Positions 1 to 8,127 of a stretch of 64,000 bases of DNA are shown piece after piece. Position 1 is the first letter of the stretch. Each line of letters begins with the position of its first letter. A program made the translations under genes and the position numbers. Under the pieces are notes generated by a model. That model saw only the letters and a list, made by a program, of their open reading frames with translations. It made no database searches and had not been told where the DNA came from. The stretch spans positions 1 to 64,000 of the forward strand of contig JACRCN010000087.1 of assembly GCA_016219005.1 (NCBI GenBank). Reading direction: 5' to 3'. This DNA comes from Deltaproteobacteria bacterium (lineage in GTDB: Bacteria; Desulfobacterota; Desulfobacteria; Desulfobacterales; SpSt-501).

Positions 1-136
1 GTCTCCGGGAGGCGGACTGCAGCCATATGAGATCGACAAGGTCATCGGACGCACCACGCGTACCGTTCTCAAGGCCGACGACGCTATTCTTTTCGAAGCC
101 CTCAACGGAGCTGAAAACTGGAAAAAGGCGGGCTGA
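1..136 (+). CDS. NeuB-like nonulosonic acid synthase, C-terminal end (partial)
   Basis: Only the last 44 codons are present; the frame enters from the left edge at base 2 and ends at TGA 134-136. The visible tail contains PGGGLQPYEIDKVIGR followed by an acidic stretch. This resembles the SAF (antifreeze-like) domain that ends sialic acid, legionaminic acid and pseudaminic acid synthases, which condense PEP with a 6-carbon amino sugar. The stop overlaps the next gene's ATG (TGATG), so the two genes are translationally coupled. The CMP-sugar synthetase three genes downstream supports the assignment. The catalytic barrel lies outside the window, so the exact sugar cannot be read. Confidence 0.72.
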   Translation, partial: SPGGGLQPYEIDKVIGRTTRTVLKADDAILFEALNGAENWKKAG

Positions 137-948
137 TGCAACTTTTCAACCTGGAGGGCGACATCGGCGTCGTCACCGGGGCGCTGGGAAAACTCGGACC
201 GATCTGGGTGGAGACGCTGCTGGAGGCCGGCGCACGGGTCCTGGCGCTGGATCGGCCCGGCACACCGGAGGCCCCGGCGTTTCTGGACCTGCAGGCCCGC
301 TTCGGGCCTGAACGGCTGGCGCTCGCCTTTGCCGATGTCTGCCGGCGGCCCGAGCTCGAAGCCGCGCTCGATCGATGCGGGCGGATCTTCGGCGACCCGC
401 CGACCATCCTCGTCAACAACGCCGGAATCGACGCCCCGCCGGCGGCCGGCGGCAAGAGACACCGGCTGGAAGAAATTCCGCTGGCCGTGAACCTGCGGAT
501 TCTCGAAGTGAACACGGCCGGACTTTTTCTCGCCACCCAGGTGTTCGGCGGCGCCATGGCCAAGGCGCACCGGGGCTCGGTCATCAACATCGGCTCGCTG
601 TACGCCAGCGTTTCACCCGATGCCCGGTTCTACGACCACATCCCGGGCGATCCCCCCTTCATCAAGCCCCCGGCCTACGGCGCTTCCAAGGCGGCTGTCC
701 TCAACCTGACGAAATACCTCGCCGCCCACATGGCGCCTTACGGCGTGCGCGTCAATGCGCTCTCGCCGGGCGGCGTCCTGGGCGGTCAGGATGAGGACTT
801 CAAGCGCAAGTTCTGCGCCCGCGTCCCCCTCGGGCGCATGGCGACCGCCGAAGATCTGCGCGGACCCTTGCTGTTTCTTGCTTCACCGGCATCCGCATAC
901 GTAACCGGGGTCAACCTGAAAGTGGACGGCGGCTTCACGGTCTGGTAA
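136..948 (+). CDS. SDR-family oxidoreductase of the nonulosonate cluster (PtmA-like)
   Basis: A 270-residue NAD(P)-dependent short-chain dehydrogenase. The Rossmann glycine motif is TGALGKLG near residue 15, NNAGID marks the NAG motif near residue 95, and the catalytic Tyr/Lys pair is in YGASKAA near residue 178. The C-terminus ends in the usual VTGVNLKVDGGFTVW. A variable insert between the catalytic Ser and Tyr (YDHIPGDPPFIKPP) resembles SDRs annotated as flagellin modification protein A (PtmA), found in legionaminic-acid islands. Its ATG overlaps the stop of the NeuB-like gene. The SDR assignment is secure; the substrate is inferred from context only. Confidence 0.85.
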   Translation: MQLFNLEGDIGVVTGALGKLGPIWVETLLEAGARVLALDRPGTPEAPAFLDLQARFGPERLALAFADVCRRPELEAALDRCGRIFGDPPTILVNNAGIDAPPAAGGKRHRLEEIPLAVNLRILEVNTAGLFLATQVFGGAMAKAHRGSVINIGSLYASVSPDARFYDHIPGDPPFIKPPAYGASKAAVLNLTKYLAAHMAPYGVRVNALSPGGVLGGQDEDFKRKFCARVPLGRMATAEDLRGPLLFLASPASAYVTGVNLKVDGGFTVW

Positions 949-996
949 TAAGGTATGGCATCCTGGGCAACTGCCGGGATGCCATACCTTATTTTC
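947..996 (+). terminator. Intrinsic terminator after the SDR gene
   Basis: A perfect 17-bp inverted repeat (947-963 with 977-993) has a 13-nt loop and runs into TTTT. The left arm starts inside the SDR stop codon. It should uncouple the aldehyde dehydrogenase gene downstream from the neuB-SDR transcript, wholly or in part. Confidence 0.7.
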
Positions 997-1033
997 ATGG
1001 GTCGCTCATCAAAACAATCAGTCCGTGTGTGCG

Positions 1034-2506
1034 ATGAATCAGCCTGATTTTCCGGAAGTCATACCGAACTGGATCGACGGTTGCGAGGTGAAATCCTCGG
1101 CGGGCGAAACATTCGACAAGCTTTCTCCCGCCACCGGCAAAGAATTATGCCGGGTGGCGCGCTCACGGTCAGCGGATGTCGCGCAGGCGATCGAAGCCGC
1201 CATGAAGGCCTTTCCGGCCTGGTCGCTCCAGACCCCTGTCGTCCGCGGCGAGATCTTGATGGCCGTCACCCGCGCCATAGGCCAGCACCAGAATGATATC
1301 GCAGCCATTGCCGCTGCTGAAACCGGCATGTCTTTCAACGCGGCCAGCGCCGAGACCGACGCGGCCATTGCCCAGGGAAAGTTCATGGCGGGCGAAGGCC
1401 GCAGGCTCTATGGCCGCACCACCACGAGTGCCGTGCCGAACAAGTGGGCCATGACCGTGCGCGAACCGCTGGGGGTCGCCGGTCTCATCATCGCCGCCAA
1501 CACCCCCATCGCCAACATCGCCTGGAAGGTCTTCCCGGCGCTGGTCTGCGGCAACACCGCCGTGCTCAAGGCCGCCGAAGGCGCACCCGCCACGGCGTGG
1601 TTCTTTGGGAAACTCGCCCGCGCGGCCGGGCTTCCGCCCGGGGTGCTGAACATCGTCCAGGGATTCGGTCCGGAGGCGGGAGCACCGCTCGTGGCGGACC
1701 CCCGCGTGGCAGTGCTGAGCTTCACGGGCTCGACCACGGTCGGCCGCGAGATCGCCCGGACGGCGGGATCGCGCCTGGCGCGGGTGTCCCTCGAACTGGG
1801 CGGCAAGAACCCGCTGGTCGTCTGCGACGACGCGGATCTCGACCCGGCTGCCACCTGGGTGCTGCGCTCGGCCTTCAGCAACGCCGGCCAGCGCTGCGCG
1901 GCCGGCAGTCGGATCATCGTCTTCGATGCGGTCTATGACCGTTTCCGGGACCTGCTGATAGAGCGCACCCGGCGCCTGAAGGTCGGCCCCGGGAATGACG
2001 ACGACTTCGGGCCGGTCATCAACGCCGGACAACTCGACGCGGTGCTGGCGGCAGTGGAACGCGCGCGGCAGGCCGGCGCCTCCGTCCTCACCGGCGGACA
2101 CCGCCTGGACGACCCCGCCCACGCAAGCGGCTTCTACATGGCGCCAACGATCATCGAACACGCATCCCCGGACGCCGAGATATCCGTCTCCGAACTGTTC
2201 GGTCCCGTCACGTGCCTGTACCGGGTGCCGGATTTCTCCGAGGCCCTGCGGCGGGCCAACCAGTCCCCCTATGGGCTCACGGCCTGCATTCACACCCGCA
2301 GCGTGCACCGCGCGCTGGAATTCACCCGCCGGGTCCAGGCCGGAGTGGCCGTGGTCAACGCCGGCACCTTCGGCAGCGAACCCCACTGGCCCTTCGGCGG
2401 GGTAAAGTTTTCCGGCAACGGCACGCGCGAGCCCGGCACCGAGGCGCTGGATGTGTATTCCAATCTGAAAAATATCATCCTGACGTTCGACCCGAATCAC
2501 GTGTGA
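1034..2506 (+). CDS. NAD(P)-dependent aldehyde dehydrogenase
   Basis: A full-length aldehyde dehydrogenase superfamily enzyme of about 490 residues that oxidises an aldehyde to the acid. The cofactor-domain motif FTGSTTVGREIA lies near residue 235, the general-base Glu is in VSLELGGKNP near 256, and the catalytic Cys is in NAGQRCAAGSRI near 290. The C-terminal PFGGVKFSGNG motif is present. ATG 1034 is preferred over an in-frame GTG at 1025; neither has a strong ribosome binding site. The gene lies between the SDR and the CMP-sugar synthetase and starts after a terminator-like hairpin. An aldehyde dehydrogenase is unusual in a nonulosonate operon; its substrate is unknown. Confidence 0.9.
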   Translation: MNQPDFPEVIPNWIDGCEVKSSAGETFDKLSPATGKELCRVARSRSADVAQAIEAAMKAFPAWSLQTPVVRGEILMAVTRAIGQHQNDIAAIAAAETGMSFNAASAETDAAIAQGKFMAGEGRRLYGRTTTSAVPNKWAMTVREPLGVAGLIIAANTPIANIAWKVFPALVCGNTAVLKAAEGAPATAWFFGKLARAAGLPPGVLNIVQGFGPEAGAPLVADPRVAVLSFTGSTTVGREIARTAGSRLARVSLELGGKNPLVVCDDADLDPAATWVLRSAFSNAGQRCAAGSRIIVFDAVYDRFRDLLIERTRRLKVGPGNDDDFGPVINAGQLDAVLAAVERARQAGASVLTGGHRLDDPAHASGFYMAPTIIEHASPDAEISVSELFGPVTCLYRVPDFSEALRRANQSPYGLTACIHTRSVHRALEFTRRVQAGVAVVNAGTFGSEPHWPFGGVKFSGNGTREPGTEALDVYSNLKNIILTFDPNHV

Positions 2507-2537
2507 GCATCCGGCGTTTCGTAACCCAATACACTCG

Positions 2538-3311
2538 ATGAACCCTATGAACTCAATAGACCCTAAGCGATCCTGCGTAGCCTTGATCCCTGCGCGCTCG
2601 GGCTCCAAGCGCGTTGCGGACAAGAACATCAAACTGCTGGCCGGTCACCCGCTGATCGCTTACAGCATTTCAGCCGCGCTGCAGAGCGGCGTCTTCGCGG
2701 CGGTCGTCATTTCAACCGACTCGGAGCGGTACGCAGAGGTCGCCCGCAGCTACGGCGCCGAAGTGCCGTTCATGCGCCCGGCCGAATATTCCGGCGACAC
2801 CTCCCCGGACATCGAGTGGGTGGAATACACGCTTAAGCGGCTCGCAGATGAAGGCCGCCGCTACGACTGCTTCAGCATCCTGCGCCCCACGAGCCCCTTT
2901 CGCCTTCCGGAAACGATCCAACGGGCCTGGGCCGAGTTCGGCGCGGAAGCCGGGGTGGATTCGCTGCGGGCCGTTGAAAAGTGCAGCCAGCACCCGGCGA
3001 AGATGTGGGTGGTGCGCGGCCGGCGCATGCTGCCGCTGCTGCCGATCGGGCCTGCCGAACAGCCCTGGCACAGCAGCCAATACCCCTCACTGCCAGAGGT
3101 GTATGTGCAGAACGCCAGCCTGGAGATCGCCTGGTCGCGAGTGGTCTTCGAGGGTCGTACCATTGCCGGTACCGTGCTGATGCCTTTCCTGACCCGGGAT
3201 GCGGAGGGTTTCGACGTGAACAAGCCCTATGACTGGAGCTTGGCCGAGCACATGGTGAACGCGGGAACCGCTCGGCTTCCCTTGGTAGCCCAGAAACCTT
3301 TCCCAGGGTAA
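2538..3311 (+). CDS. Acylneuraminate/legionaminate cytidylyltransferase (NeuA-like)
   Basis: A 257-residue CMP-sugar synthetase that should activate a nonulosonic acid with CTP. The N-terminal nucleotide-binding signature IPARSGSKRVADKNIKLLAG is near residue 16. STDSERYAEVA follows near residue 58 and RPTSPFR near 118, both standard in the NeuA/LegF/PseF family. It is the last gene of the plus-strand set and faces the minus-strand glycan operon. A second in-frame ATG at 2547 is possible. The family call is firm; whether the substrate is sialic, legionaminic or another nonulosonic acid is open. Confidence 0.9.
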   Translation: MNPMNSIDPKRSCVALIPARSGSKRVADKNIKLLAGHPLIAYSISAALQSGVFAAVVISTDSERYAEVARSYGAEVPFMRPAEYSGDTSPDIEWVEYTLKRLADEGRRYDCFSILRPTSPFRLPETIQRAWAEFGAEAGVDSLRAVEKCSQHPAKMWVVRGRRMLPLLPIGPAEQPWHSSQYPSLPEVYVQNASLEIAWSRVVFEGRTIAGTVLMPFLTRDAEGFDVNKPYDWSLAEHMVNAGTARLPLVAQKPFPG

Positions 3312-3416
3312 GCTCGAGTTGGAGACCGGGGGGATGCACGCGAGCCGCTGATGACGTTCTTCGCTCCCTTAACAGGGCGTTGATAAAGCGCGCCTAATGC
3401 CTGGAACCGGCGTTGT

Positions 3417-3473
3417 GCGGCTTTTGGAAATGCTCACATATCAATGAATATGCCGCGCTTTCCAAAACGCCGC
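3417..3473. repeat. Long imperfect inverted repeat between convergent genes
   Basis: Arms of about 25 bases (3417-3441 and 3448-3473) share GCGGC, TTTTGGAAA and CATAT in mirrored order around a 6-base spacer. There is a one-base gap and several mismatches in the inner part. The repeat lies between the convergent CMP-sugar synthetase and GNAT-like genes. It could be a two-way terminator or an interspersed palindromic element. The remaining intergenic bases (3312-3571) show no gene. Confidence 0.5.
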
Positions 3474-3571
3474 AGGCCTTGGCTTACGGCCTGATGCTTG
3501 TTTGTCAACACCCTGGCAAAGCCTTCCGGTCCAGCGATCCAGGAACCGGCCTGAACGGTCCGGTCGACCTT

Positions 3572-4513
3572 TCAAACCGGGACCTCGAACTCGTAGCAGT
3601 CATAGGCAATGGCGCGCCCGCCGAAATTCTCTTTGTAGAGCGCCAGCCCCGAATTCAAGCGGTAGCCTGCCTGCTCGGTCGAGATGCCAAAATCGAAATA
3701 CGCCTTATCCGAGTACACTTCCCGGACGAGATGGTCCAGCACCAAGTCGCTCGCTCCGACTTCCCGACCTTCATCGGTTGCAGCGATGTACTGAGCATGA
3801 GCGACTTGAGCGCTTTCGTAAACGACCACGCCGGCCATCATCTCGGTTTCCCGATATGCTGCGAAAAGTTTGATATTTTCGGGGAAACGCTGGGCGAGGA
3901 GTCGAATCTCAGCAGCGGAATGGACAGGTTTCGTGCCATGATAGTTGCGCAGCACATATTCTTCGATGGTCATGAACGACTCGAAGTCCGCGCTGAGTCG
4001 TACGATGAGCCCGGCCTTTTTGGCCTTATTGATGCTCCATTTCCGCCCCTTCGCATAAGGCAATCTGTTTCCCAAAGCAATAGTCGTGGACAGATCCCGT
4101 CGCACCAATCGCGCATTCTTGATAAACAGCAGGTAAAGATCCTCTTCGGAAGGCACCCTATGGTAAATATGCGGAACAGGCTTATAAATCAGCCTCCTGC
4201 ACCCTTCATTTGCCAAATACAGTGCCAGCTGCTCGAAAAGGCGAAGCATTAAAGCGATGCTCATCCGCTCCTCGGTTACAATTCCTCCAAACGTAAGACC
4301 GCCATGTGAAACAAGGTCCCCCTGTTCACGGTTCGCCGGAAGCAGTGCAATCAATTTATCGTTTTCAAAAAAAAGCAGGGATTGGTCTGCAAACCGGTTG
4401 GAGTGATAATCCATGTAGTCTCTGAAAAACAGAAAAACCCCGTTGGTGGACTTTTGAACAAAATCATTCCACAACTTCTTATATTCATTGCTATAGAGAA
4501 TAATTCTCAGCAT
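3572..4513 (-). CDS. GNAT/FemAB-like acyltransferase of the glycan cluster
   Basis: A 313-residue protein with the layout of GNAT-fold (FemAB-like) proteins found in polysaccharide loci. The N-terminal half has a pattern like NGVFLFFRDYMDYHSNRF followed by LLFFENDKLIALLPAN, and a Gly-rich HGGLTFGG sits near residue 72. The second half contains AAYRETEMMAGVVVYE near residue 222, like the acetyl-CoA-binding half of such enzymes. It is the last gene of the minus-strand operon, 25 bases after the TylF-like gene. A role in N-acylating an amino sugar is plausible. No catalytic residue can be assigned by eye. Confidence 0.62.
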   Translation of the reverse strand: MLRIILYSNEYKKLWNDFVQKSTNGVFLFFRDYMDYHSNRFADQSLLFFENDKLIALLPANREQGDLVSHGGLTFGGIVTEERMSIALMLRLFEQLALYLANEGCRRLIYKPVPHIYHRVPSEEDLYLLFIKNARLVRRDLSTTIALGNRLPYAKGRKWSINKAKKAGLIVRLSADFESFMTIEEYVLRNYHGTKPVHSAAEIRLLAQRFPENIKLFAAYRETEMMAGVVVYESAQVAHAQYIAATDEGREVGASDLVLDHLVREVYSDKAYFDFGISTEQAGYRLNSGLALYKENFGGRAIAYDCYEFEVPV

Positions 4514-4538
4514 AATTGCCGTTACCGCCCGGTATGAA

Positions 4539-5288
4539 TCAATCCCCGTAAATCAAAAAAGATCTGTCGGGCAAAAATTGAGATTTGACAATCCTGCAAT
4601 TCGCCAATCCGAAAGTTTCTTTTAATGCAATGGTTTCACCCGGAAAATCTCTGTTGTTCAATTCATCCAAGGCAATGATGGACCCTTTTACCAAGTGCGA
4701 TCTGATTGCCTGCAAACAGTTTTTGGTTGGCTCATACAACTGCAAGTCGAAATACGCTAAAGAAATAATTGTTTCCGGGTTATTTTTTAAATACTTCTGG
4801 ATCATAGCGCCGGCATCACCTTTAACCAACTCGGTCTTTTTGATCTGTGAGAGCGAATTCTCCGCCTCGTGATAGTCTAACAACTTTTGCAGATACTTTT
4901 CATACCCCGTGCTCACCGAATAAGAGCCTTTGGCTACATAACTGGATGTACCGTCCTCTTTGTTGGGAGCCGAGTATCCTTGAAACGTATCGAAGCCAAT
5001 AACTTTTCTAGTGTAATTGTACGGTTCGTAAACTGCTCTTAGGCATTCGAAAAAAGTAAGGTTGGCTCCCCACCATACCCCGAACTCCATTATGACACCC
5101 GGCAGATTGATGACTTTTTGATACAATTCGTTCAAATATAATATTTTCGCCACAACCGAACTTCTCATATAAAGATGAAGATTCACCAGCAACTGATCTG
5201 TTGGAATGGGGCACTTTTCAAATAGGTTCAATAAAGTTTTTCTTGCATCGTGTTGTGCCTTTGACCCTTTGCTATAAATTTTTGCCAT
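4539..5288 (-). CDS. TylF/MycF-like sugar O-methyltransferase
   Basis: A 249-residue SAM-dependent methyltransferase. MEFGVWWGANLTFF near residue 66 is the SAM-binding region, and RKVIGFDTFQGYSAPN near residue 93 is the conserved Asp-containing motif of macrocin O-methyltransferase (TylF) relatives. LAYFDLQLYEPTKNCL near 178 resembles the metal-binding segment. A strong AGGAG precedes the ATG, and only 3 bases separate it from the upstream gene. The gene is visibly AT-rich compared with most of the window, consistent with transfer. It probably methylates a sugar hydroxyl of the glycan or its nucleotide-sugar precursor. Confidence 0.75.
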   Translation of the reverse strand: MAKIYSKGSKAQHDARKTLLNLFEKCPIPTDQLLVNLHLYMRSSVVAKILYLNELYQKVINLPGVIMEFGVWWGANLTFFECLRAVYEPYNYTRKVIGFDTFQGYSAPNKEDGTSSYVAKGSYSVSTGYEKYLQKLLDYHEAENSLSQIKKTELVKGDAGAMIQKYLKNNPETIISLAYFDLQLYEPTKNCLQAIRSHLVKGSIIALDELNNRDFPGETIALKETFGLANCRIVKSQFLPDRSFLIYGD

Positions 5289-5291
5289 TCT

Positions 5292-6227
5292 TCACTCCTG
5301 TTCTTTATTAGCCAGTATGGCGTATCCAAAGCCATCATAACCAAAGTTGTTGCCGTTATAAAACATATATGCCTTGCTGTTATACTCGATAACACTGGGA
5401 TAGCATAACATCTCGGAATCCCAGCCCGTTTTCGATTTCTGAATGCCGATCTTCTCATCCATTCTTGACCAGGTTAGGCCGTCTTCAGATTCTGCATACC
5501 CGGCCAAATAATCTTTCGTTATCGTTCCTTTTGTGAAGAACATTCTGTATGCATTGTCCTTTTTATACACTCTCGGTCTGCCTATACGGTATTCATTGAG
5601 CCGATAATCCAAGCACGTTATTCCCTTTTCAGGAAAATTGATCCCATCTGCAGACTCATAATATTTTACATTGTATTTTGGAAAACTGCCGCCGTCGATA
5701 GTCTCCCATTCGCTGCCCGCTCCGCACCAAGCCTTCCAAATTCCATTTTCAAAAATCACCGAATGAATCGCTCTAAAATATAGCCCCTCGTCGCTTCTGT
5801 CTAAAATTGGAGCGCGGCTTACGCGTTCGAATGTGTCGCCGTTATCACGGCTAATGGCCAGGCCCGAAAATGCCAAAAATTTAACTTTTTGCACAAGCTG
5901 GAACCCCACATAATACATCCGGATCACATCGTTGACCTTGATGACATCACCGAGTATTACTCCATTATCATCGAACGTCCCTGGAATGCCTATATCGAGT
6001 ACCGGCCTTTTCGATATTTTTTTGATTACAGAGGGGTTGGCAGCCTCAACATCGACATATCCGATTCTGCTAACCCCTTGATCGTCTCTAAAGCCGGCAA
6101 ATACTCTTATCGTCTTTGAATCCTTCAACATCGGCGTCGGAGTCAAAGCGGAGTGCTTCGCCCACGTCATCGATCGATCCGGACCGTAAATCAAACCCTT
6201 CTTAATCCATTTCATCGTCTCACGCAT
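5292..6227 (-). CDS. Glycosidase-like beta-propeller protein
   Basis: A 311-residue protein without a signal peptide. Repeats of the type IRVFAGFRDDQG, GLAISRDNGDTFER, YYESADGINF and AGYAESEDGLTWSRMD are spaced as in five-bladed beta-propellers related to glycoside hydrolase families 43/62/130. The phrases I-YVGFQ and MFYNGNNFGYDG also fit that fold. Because it is cytoplasmic and part of a glycan-biosynthesis operon, a catabolic hydrolase role is doubtful; it may modify or transfer a sugar. Its start overlaps the end of the upstream acetyltransferase gene by 8 bases; a second ATG at 6215 is possible. AT-rich like its downstream neighbour. Confidence 0.6.
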   Translation of the reverse strand: MRETMKWIKKGLIYGPDRSMTWAKHSALTPTPMLKDSKTIRVFAGFRDDQGVSRIGYVDVEAANPSVIKKISKRPVLDIGIPGTFDDNGVILGDVIKVNDVIRMYYVGFQLVQKVKFLAFSGLAISRDNGDTFERVSRAPILDRSDEGLYFRAIHSVIFENGIWKAWCGAGSEWETIDGGSFPKYNVKYYESADGINFPEKGITCLDYRLNEYRIGRPRVYKKDNAYRMFFTKGTITKDYLAGYAESEDGLTWSRMDEKIGIQKSKTGWDSEMLCYPSVIEYNSKAYMFYNGNNFGYDGFGYAILANKEQE

Positions 6228-6891
6228 TCACTCCAAAGGTTTCAAAACTGGATCGACTCAGCGGTTTGGCCGGGTTGCCCACATACACCTTTCCAGCTTC
6301 CGTGTTTTTGACGACCACCGCCCCGGAGCCGATGATACAGTCTTCTCCGACCTTCACTTTATCGTTGAAAGCCGCATTGACCCCGACGAAGCAATTGGCG
6401 CCGATTTCACAGAATCCGGATATCACCGCATGCGAGGCGATGTAGGTGTTCCGGTGGATTACGGTTTGGTGCCCGACGTGGTTTCCGCTCCACAGATAGA
6501 CATTGTCCGAGATTTTGACGCCGTGTTGAATGACGTTATTTTCGAGAATGAAACAATTTTCACCGATTTGCACATTATGCCAAACGAAAGCCTTTGAGCT
6601 GATATAACGGGCCATACGGTACCCTTTGCTCTTGGCCTCTCCGTACAAACGGGTCCGGACGCGATTGAGTTGCGTGTAGGAGATGGCCACAAAGGCAGAA
6701 TGCTCCTCCGGCCTGAAAACCTTTTCGACGGTTTCCAGCGCCTGCACCGGCAACCCATAAAGGAACTCATTTCGAATGAACCGCTGTTCCACAGCGAAGC
6801 CGACCACTTCCATATCCGAATCGTGAGTGAAGTATTCGTATGCGATCTGGGCGGTTTCGCCATCTCCGAAAATGATAAGCTTTTTCCTCAT
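6220..6891 (-). CDS. NeuD/PglD-like sugar O/N-acetyltransferase
   Basis: A left-handed beta-helix acetyltransferase of about 223 residues. The N-terminal KKLIIFGDGETAQIAYEYF is the PglD/NeuD Rossmann-like domain that binds the sugar nucleotide. The C-terminal half has hexapeptide repeats (VQIGENCFILENNVIQHGV, VKVGEDCIIGSGAVVVKN) and ends in VYVGNPAKPL. His in WSGNHVGHQT near residue 135 is a candidate general base. ATG at 6891 is chosen because GAAGG lies 9 bases upstream; an upstream GTG at 6927 adds 12 residues. It may acetylate the amino group made by the FdtB-like aminotransferase upstream or O-acetylate the nonulosonic acid. Confidence 0.82.
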   Translation of the reverse strand: MRKKLIIFGDGETAQIAYEYFTHDSDMEVVGFAVEQRFIRNEFLYGLPVQALETVEKVFRPEEHSAFVAISYTQLNRVRTRLYGEAKSKGYRMARYISSKAFVWHNVQIGENCFILENNVIQHGVKISDNVYLWSGNHVGHQTVIHRNTYIASHAVISGFCEIGANCFVGVNAAFNDKVKVGEDCIIGSGAVVVKNTEAGKVYVGNPAKPLSRSSFETFGVNA

Positions 6892-6952
6892 ACCAGCATG
6901 CCTTCGTTGCGAAGATTGGAATTTCACCGCGCGGCCACGACGATTTCCAGAC

Positions 6953-7084
6953 CTATCCGCCGCCGGCGAAAACGTCGATCAGCGCCCTTGCTGAATTGTG
7001 GTGGGTAAGCGGAAACTGATGTTCGGCGTATACCGCGGCTCCAAAATCCGGGTCAGCTGCGGACTTTTCTAAACCGCTTACCCG
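6953..7084 (-). pseudogene. Possible relic: C-terminal tail of a lost gene
   Basis: Between the glycosyltransferase and acetyltransferase genes, a minus-strand frame without a start codon reads ADPDFGAAVYAEHQFPLTHH and continues with NSARALIDVFAGGG before TAG at 6953-6955. The frame is closed upstream by TAA at 7085-7087, and its 5' part overlaps the end of the glycosyltransferase gene in another frame. The amino-acid string looks protein-like, so it may be what remains of a deleted cluster gene. A frameshifted tail of the glycosyltransferase is less likely because that protein ends naturally. Confidence 0.3.
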
Positions 7085-8078
7085 TTAGAGGGTTTTTACC
7101 CATTTTTCGTTTGAAATAATATCGCAGTTTGATCCAAGGCTTCCTTAAGAGCGACAGAATCACCAAAGAAAGGAATCCAATGTGGTAGCTGTAATATTCT
7201 GCAATCCTCATGTCGCATATGTGATCTACATAATCAAGGGCCTGCTTGAAAGCCATGCGCTTCACCTCCGGAGCGTGTTCCCCCTTCAGGTCAGCGCGGT
7301 GAAGGTTGTAAAAAACGACGAACTTGACCTTTTTCTTCGTTTGGACCCATGCGGGGTCAGACCGCGAGTAGGACTCCTTTGGAGTTCCGATTTCGCAAGC
7401 GCATTTCCCGGTTACCGCAACGGAACCGACGCTGCTCAGGATGAACACGTAAGCGCAAACATTGTCTTCCCCCGAGTTCAGTCGGCGAGCAAGGGACCGA
7501 TTCACTACAAAGGGTTCGTCAAACGCATTGAGCGAAAGCGCCATCTCGTGATCCAACACGATGGCCTGAGTCCAATCCAGACCGCCGCGGCGGTACAAGC
7601 GGATGAACTCACCTCCTCCCAGTATCGCCCAGCCGTTTTGAGTACCCAGGGATTCGGGGATTTCGAGCATTTCCCGGTCGCTGTTTTCATACACGGAGTT
7701 GGCGATGCACAAATGGCAAGCAGGTGTAGTATGCATCAAATGGGCCGCCTCGGCGAGAAAGGCGCGGTCGATGAACCGGTTGTCGTGAGCGAACGGCACC
7801 AGGTATTTTCCCGTGGCTTGTTCGACGGCAAACCTGAAATTATCCATGATGCCGAGATTACGGGATTGGCGGAAAAATTTGACTGTCAGCTCGTCGATCC
7901 TGGGCGATAGGAATTCCTCCACGACCGGCTCTAAAAAAATCGGCGAGCAGTCGTCCGAAACGATCACCTCGAGGGGCCGATGCACCTGATCGACAGCCGA
8001 CTGCAACGCCCTCCGCAGGTAATCCGGTTGGTTATATGCCGGTATGACTACACTGACTTTGTGCTCGACAAGTGTCAT
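7053..8078 (-). CDS. Family 2 (GT-A) glycosyltransferase
   Basis: About 341 residues. The N-terminus VSVVIPAYNQPDYLRRAL, then EVIVSDDCSP near residue 48, is the nucleotide-sugar-binding start of GT2 enzymes. LVPFAHDNRF near residue 94 takes the place of the usual DxD metal site. The C-terminus is basic with a short hydrophobic segment (YHIGFLSLVILSLL), suggesting membrane association. ATG 8078 is preferred: GAGAG lies just upstream and homology starts at once, whereas the longer frame to 8135 runs into the preceding gene. It probably adds one sugar to the lipid-linked glycan on the cytoplasmic side. Confidence 0.85.
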   Translation of the reverse strand: MTLVEHKVSVVIPAYNQPDYLRRALQSAVDQVHRPLEVIVSDDCSPIFLEPVVEEFLSPRIDELTVKFFRQSRNLGIMDNFRFAVEQATGKYLVPFAHDNRFIDRAFLAEAAHLMHTTPACHLCIANSVYENSDREMLEIPESLGTQNGWAILGGGEFIRLYRRGGLDWTQAIVLDHEMALSLNAFDEPFVVNRSLARRLNSGEDNVCAYVFILSSVGSVAVTGKCACEIGTPKESYSRSDPAWVQTKKKVKFVVFYNLHRADLKGEHAPEVKRMAFKQALDYVDHICDMRIAEYYSYHIGFLSLVILSLLRKPWIKLRYYFKRKMGKNPLTGKRFRKVRS

Positions 8079-8127
8079 GTTGTTTCTCTCATCTTGCGCC
8101 ACCGCATGGCGCCGGTGCATGGGAGCC

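Noticed and set aside
1169..2632. Long minus-strand open frame opposite the aldehyde dehydrogenase gene
   Set aside because: It is an antisense frame caused by high GC; the plus-strand protein has all catalytic motifs and the minus-strand one matches nothing.
7053..7084. Frameshift at the end of the glycosyltransferase gene
   Set aside because: The protein ends in a natural basic tail, and the alternative frame is closed by TAA at 7085-7087, so a relic of another gene fits better.
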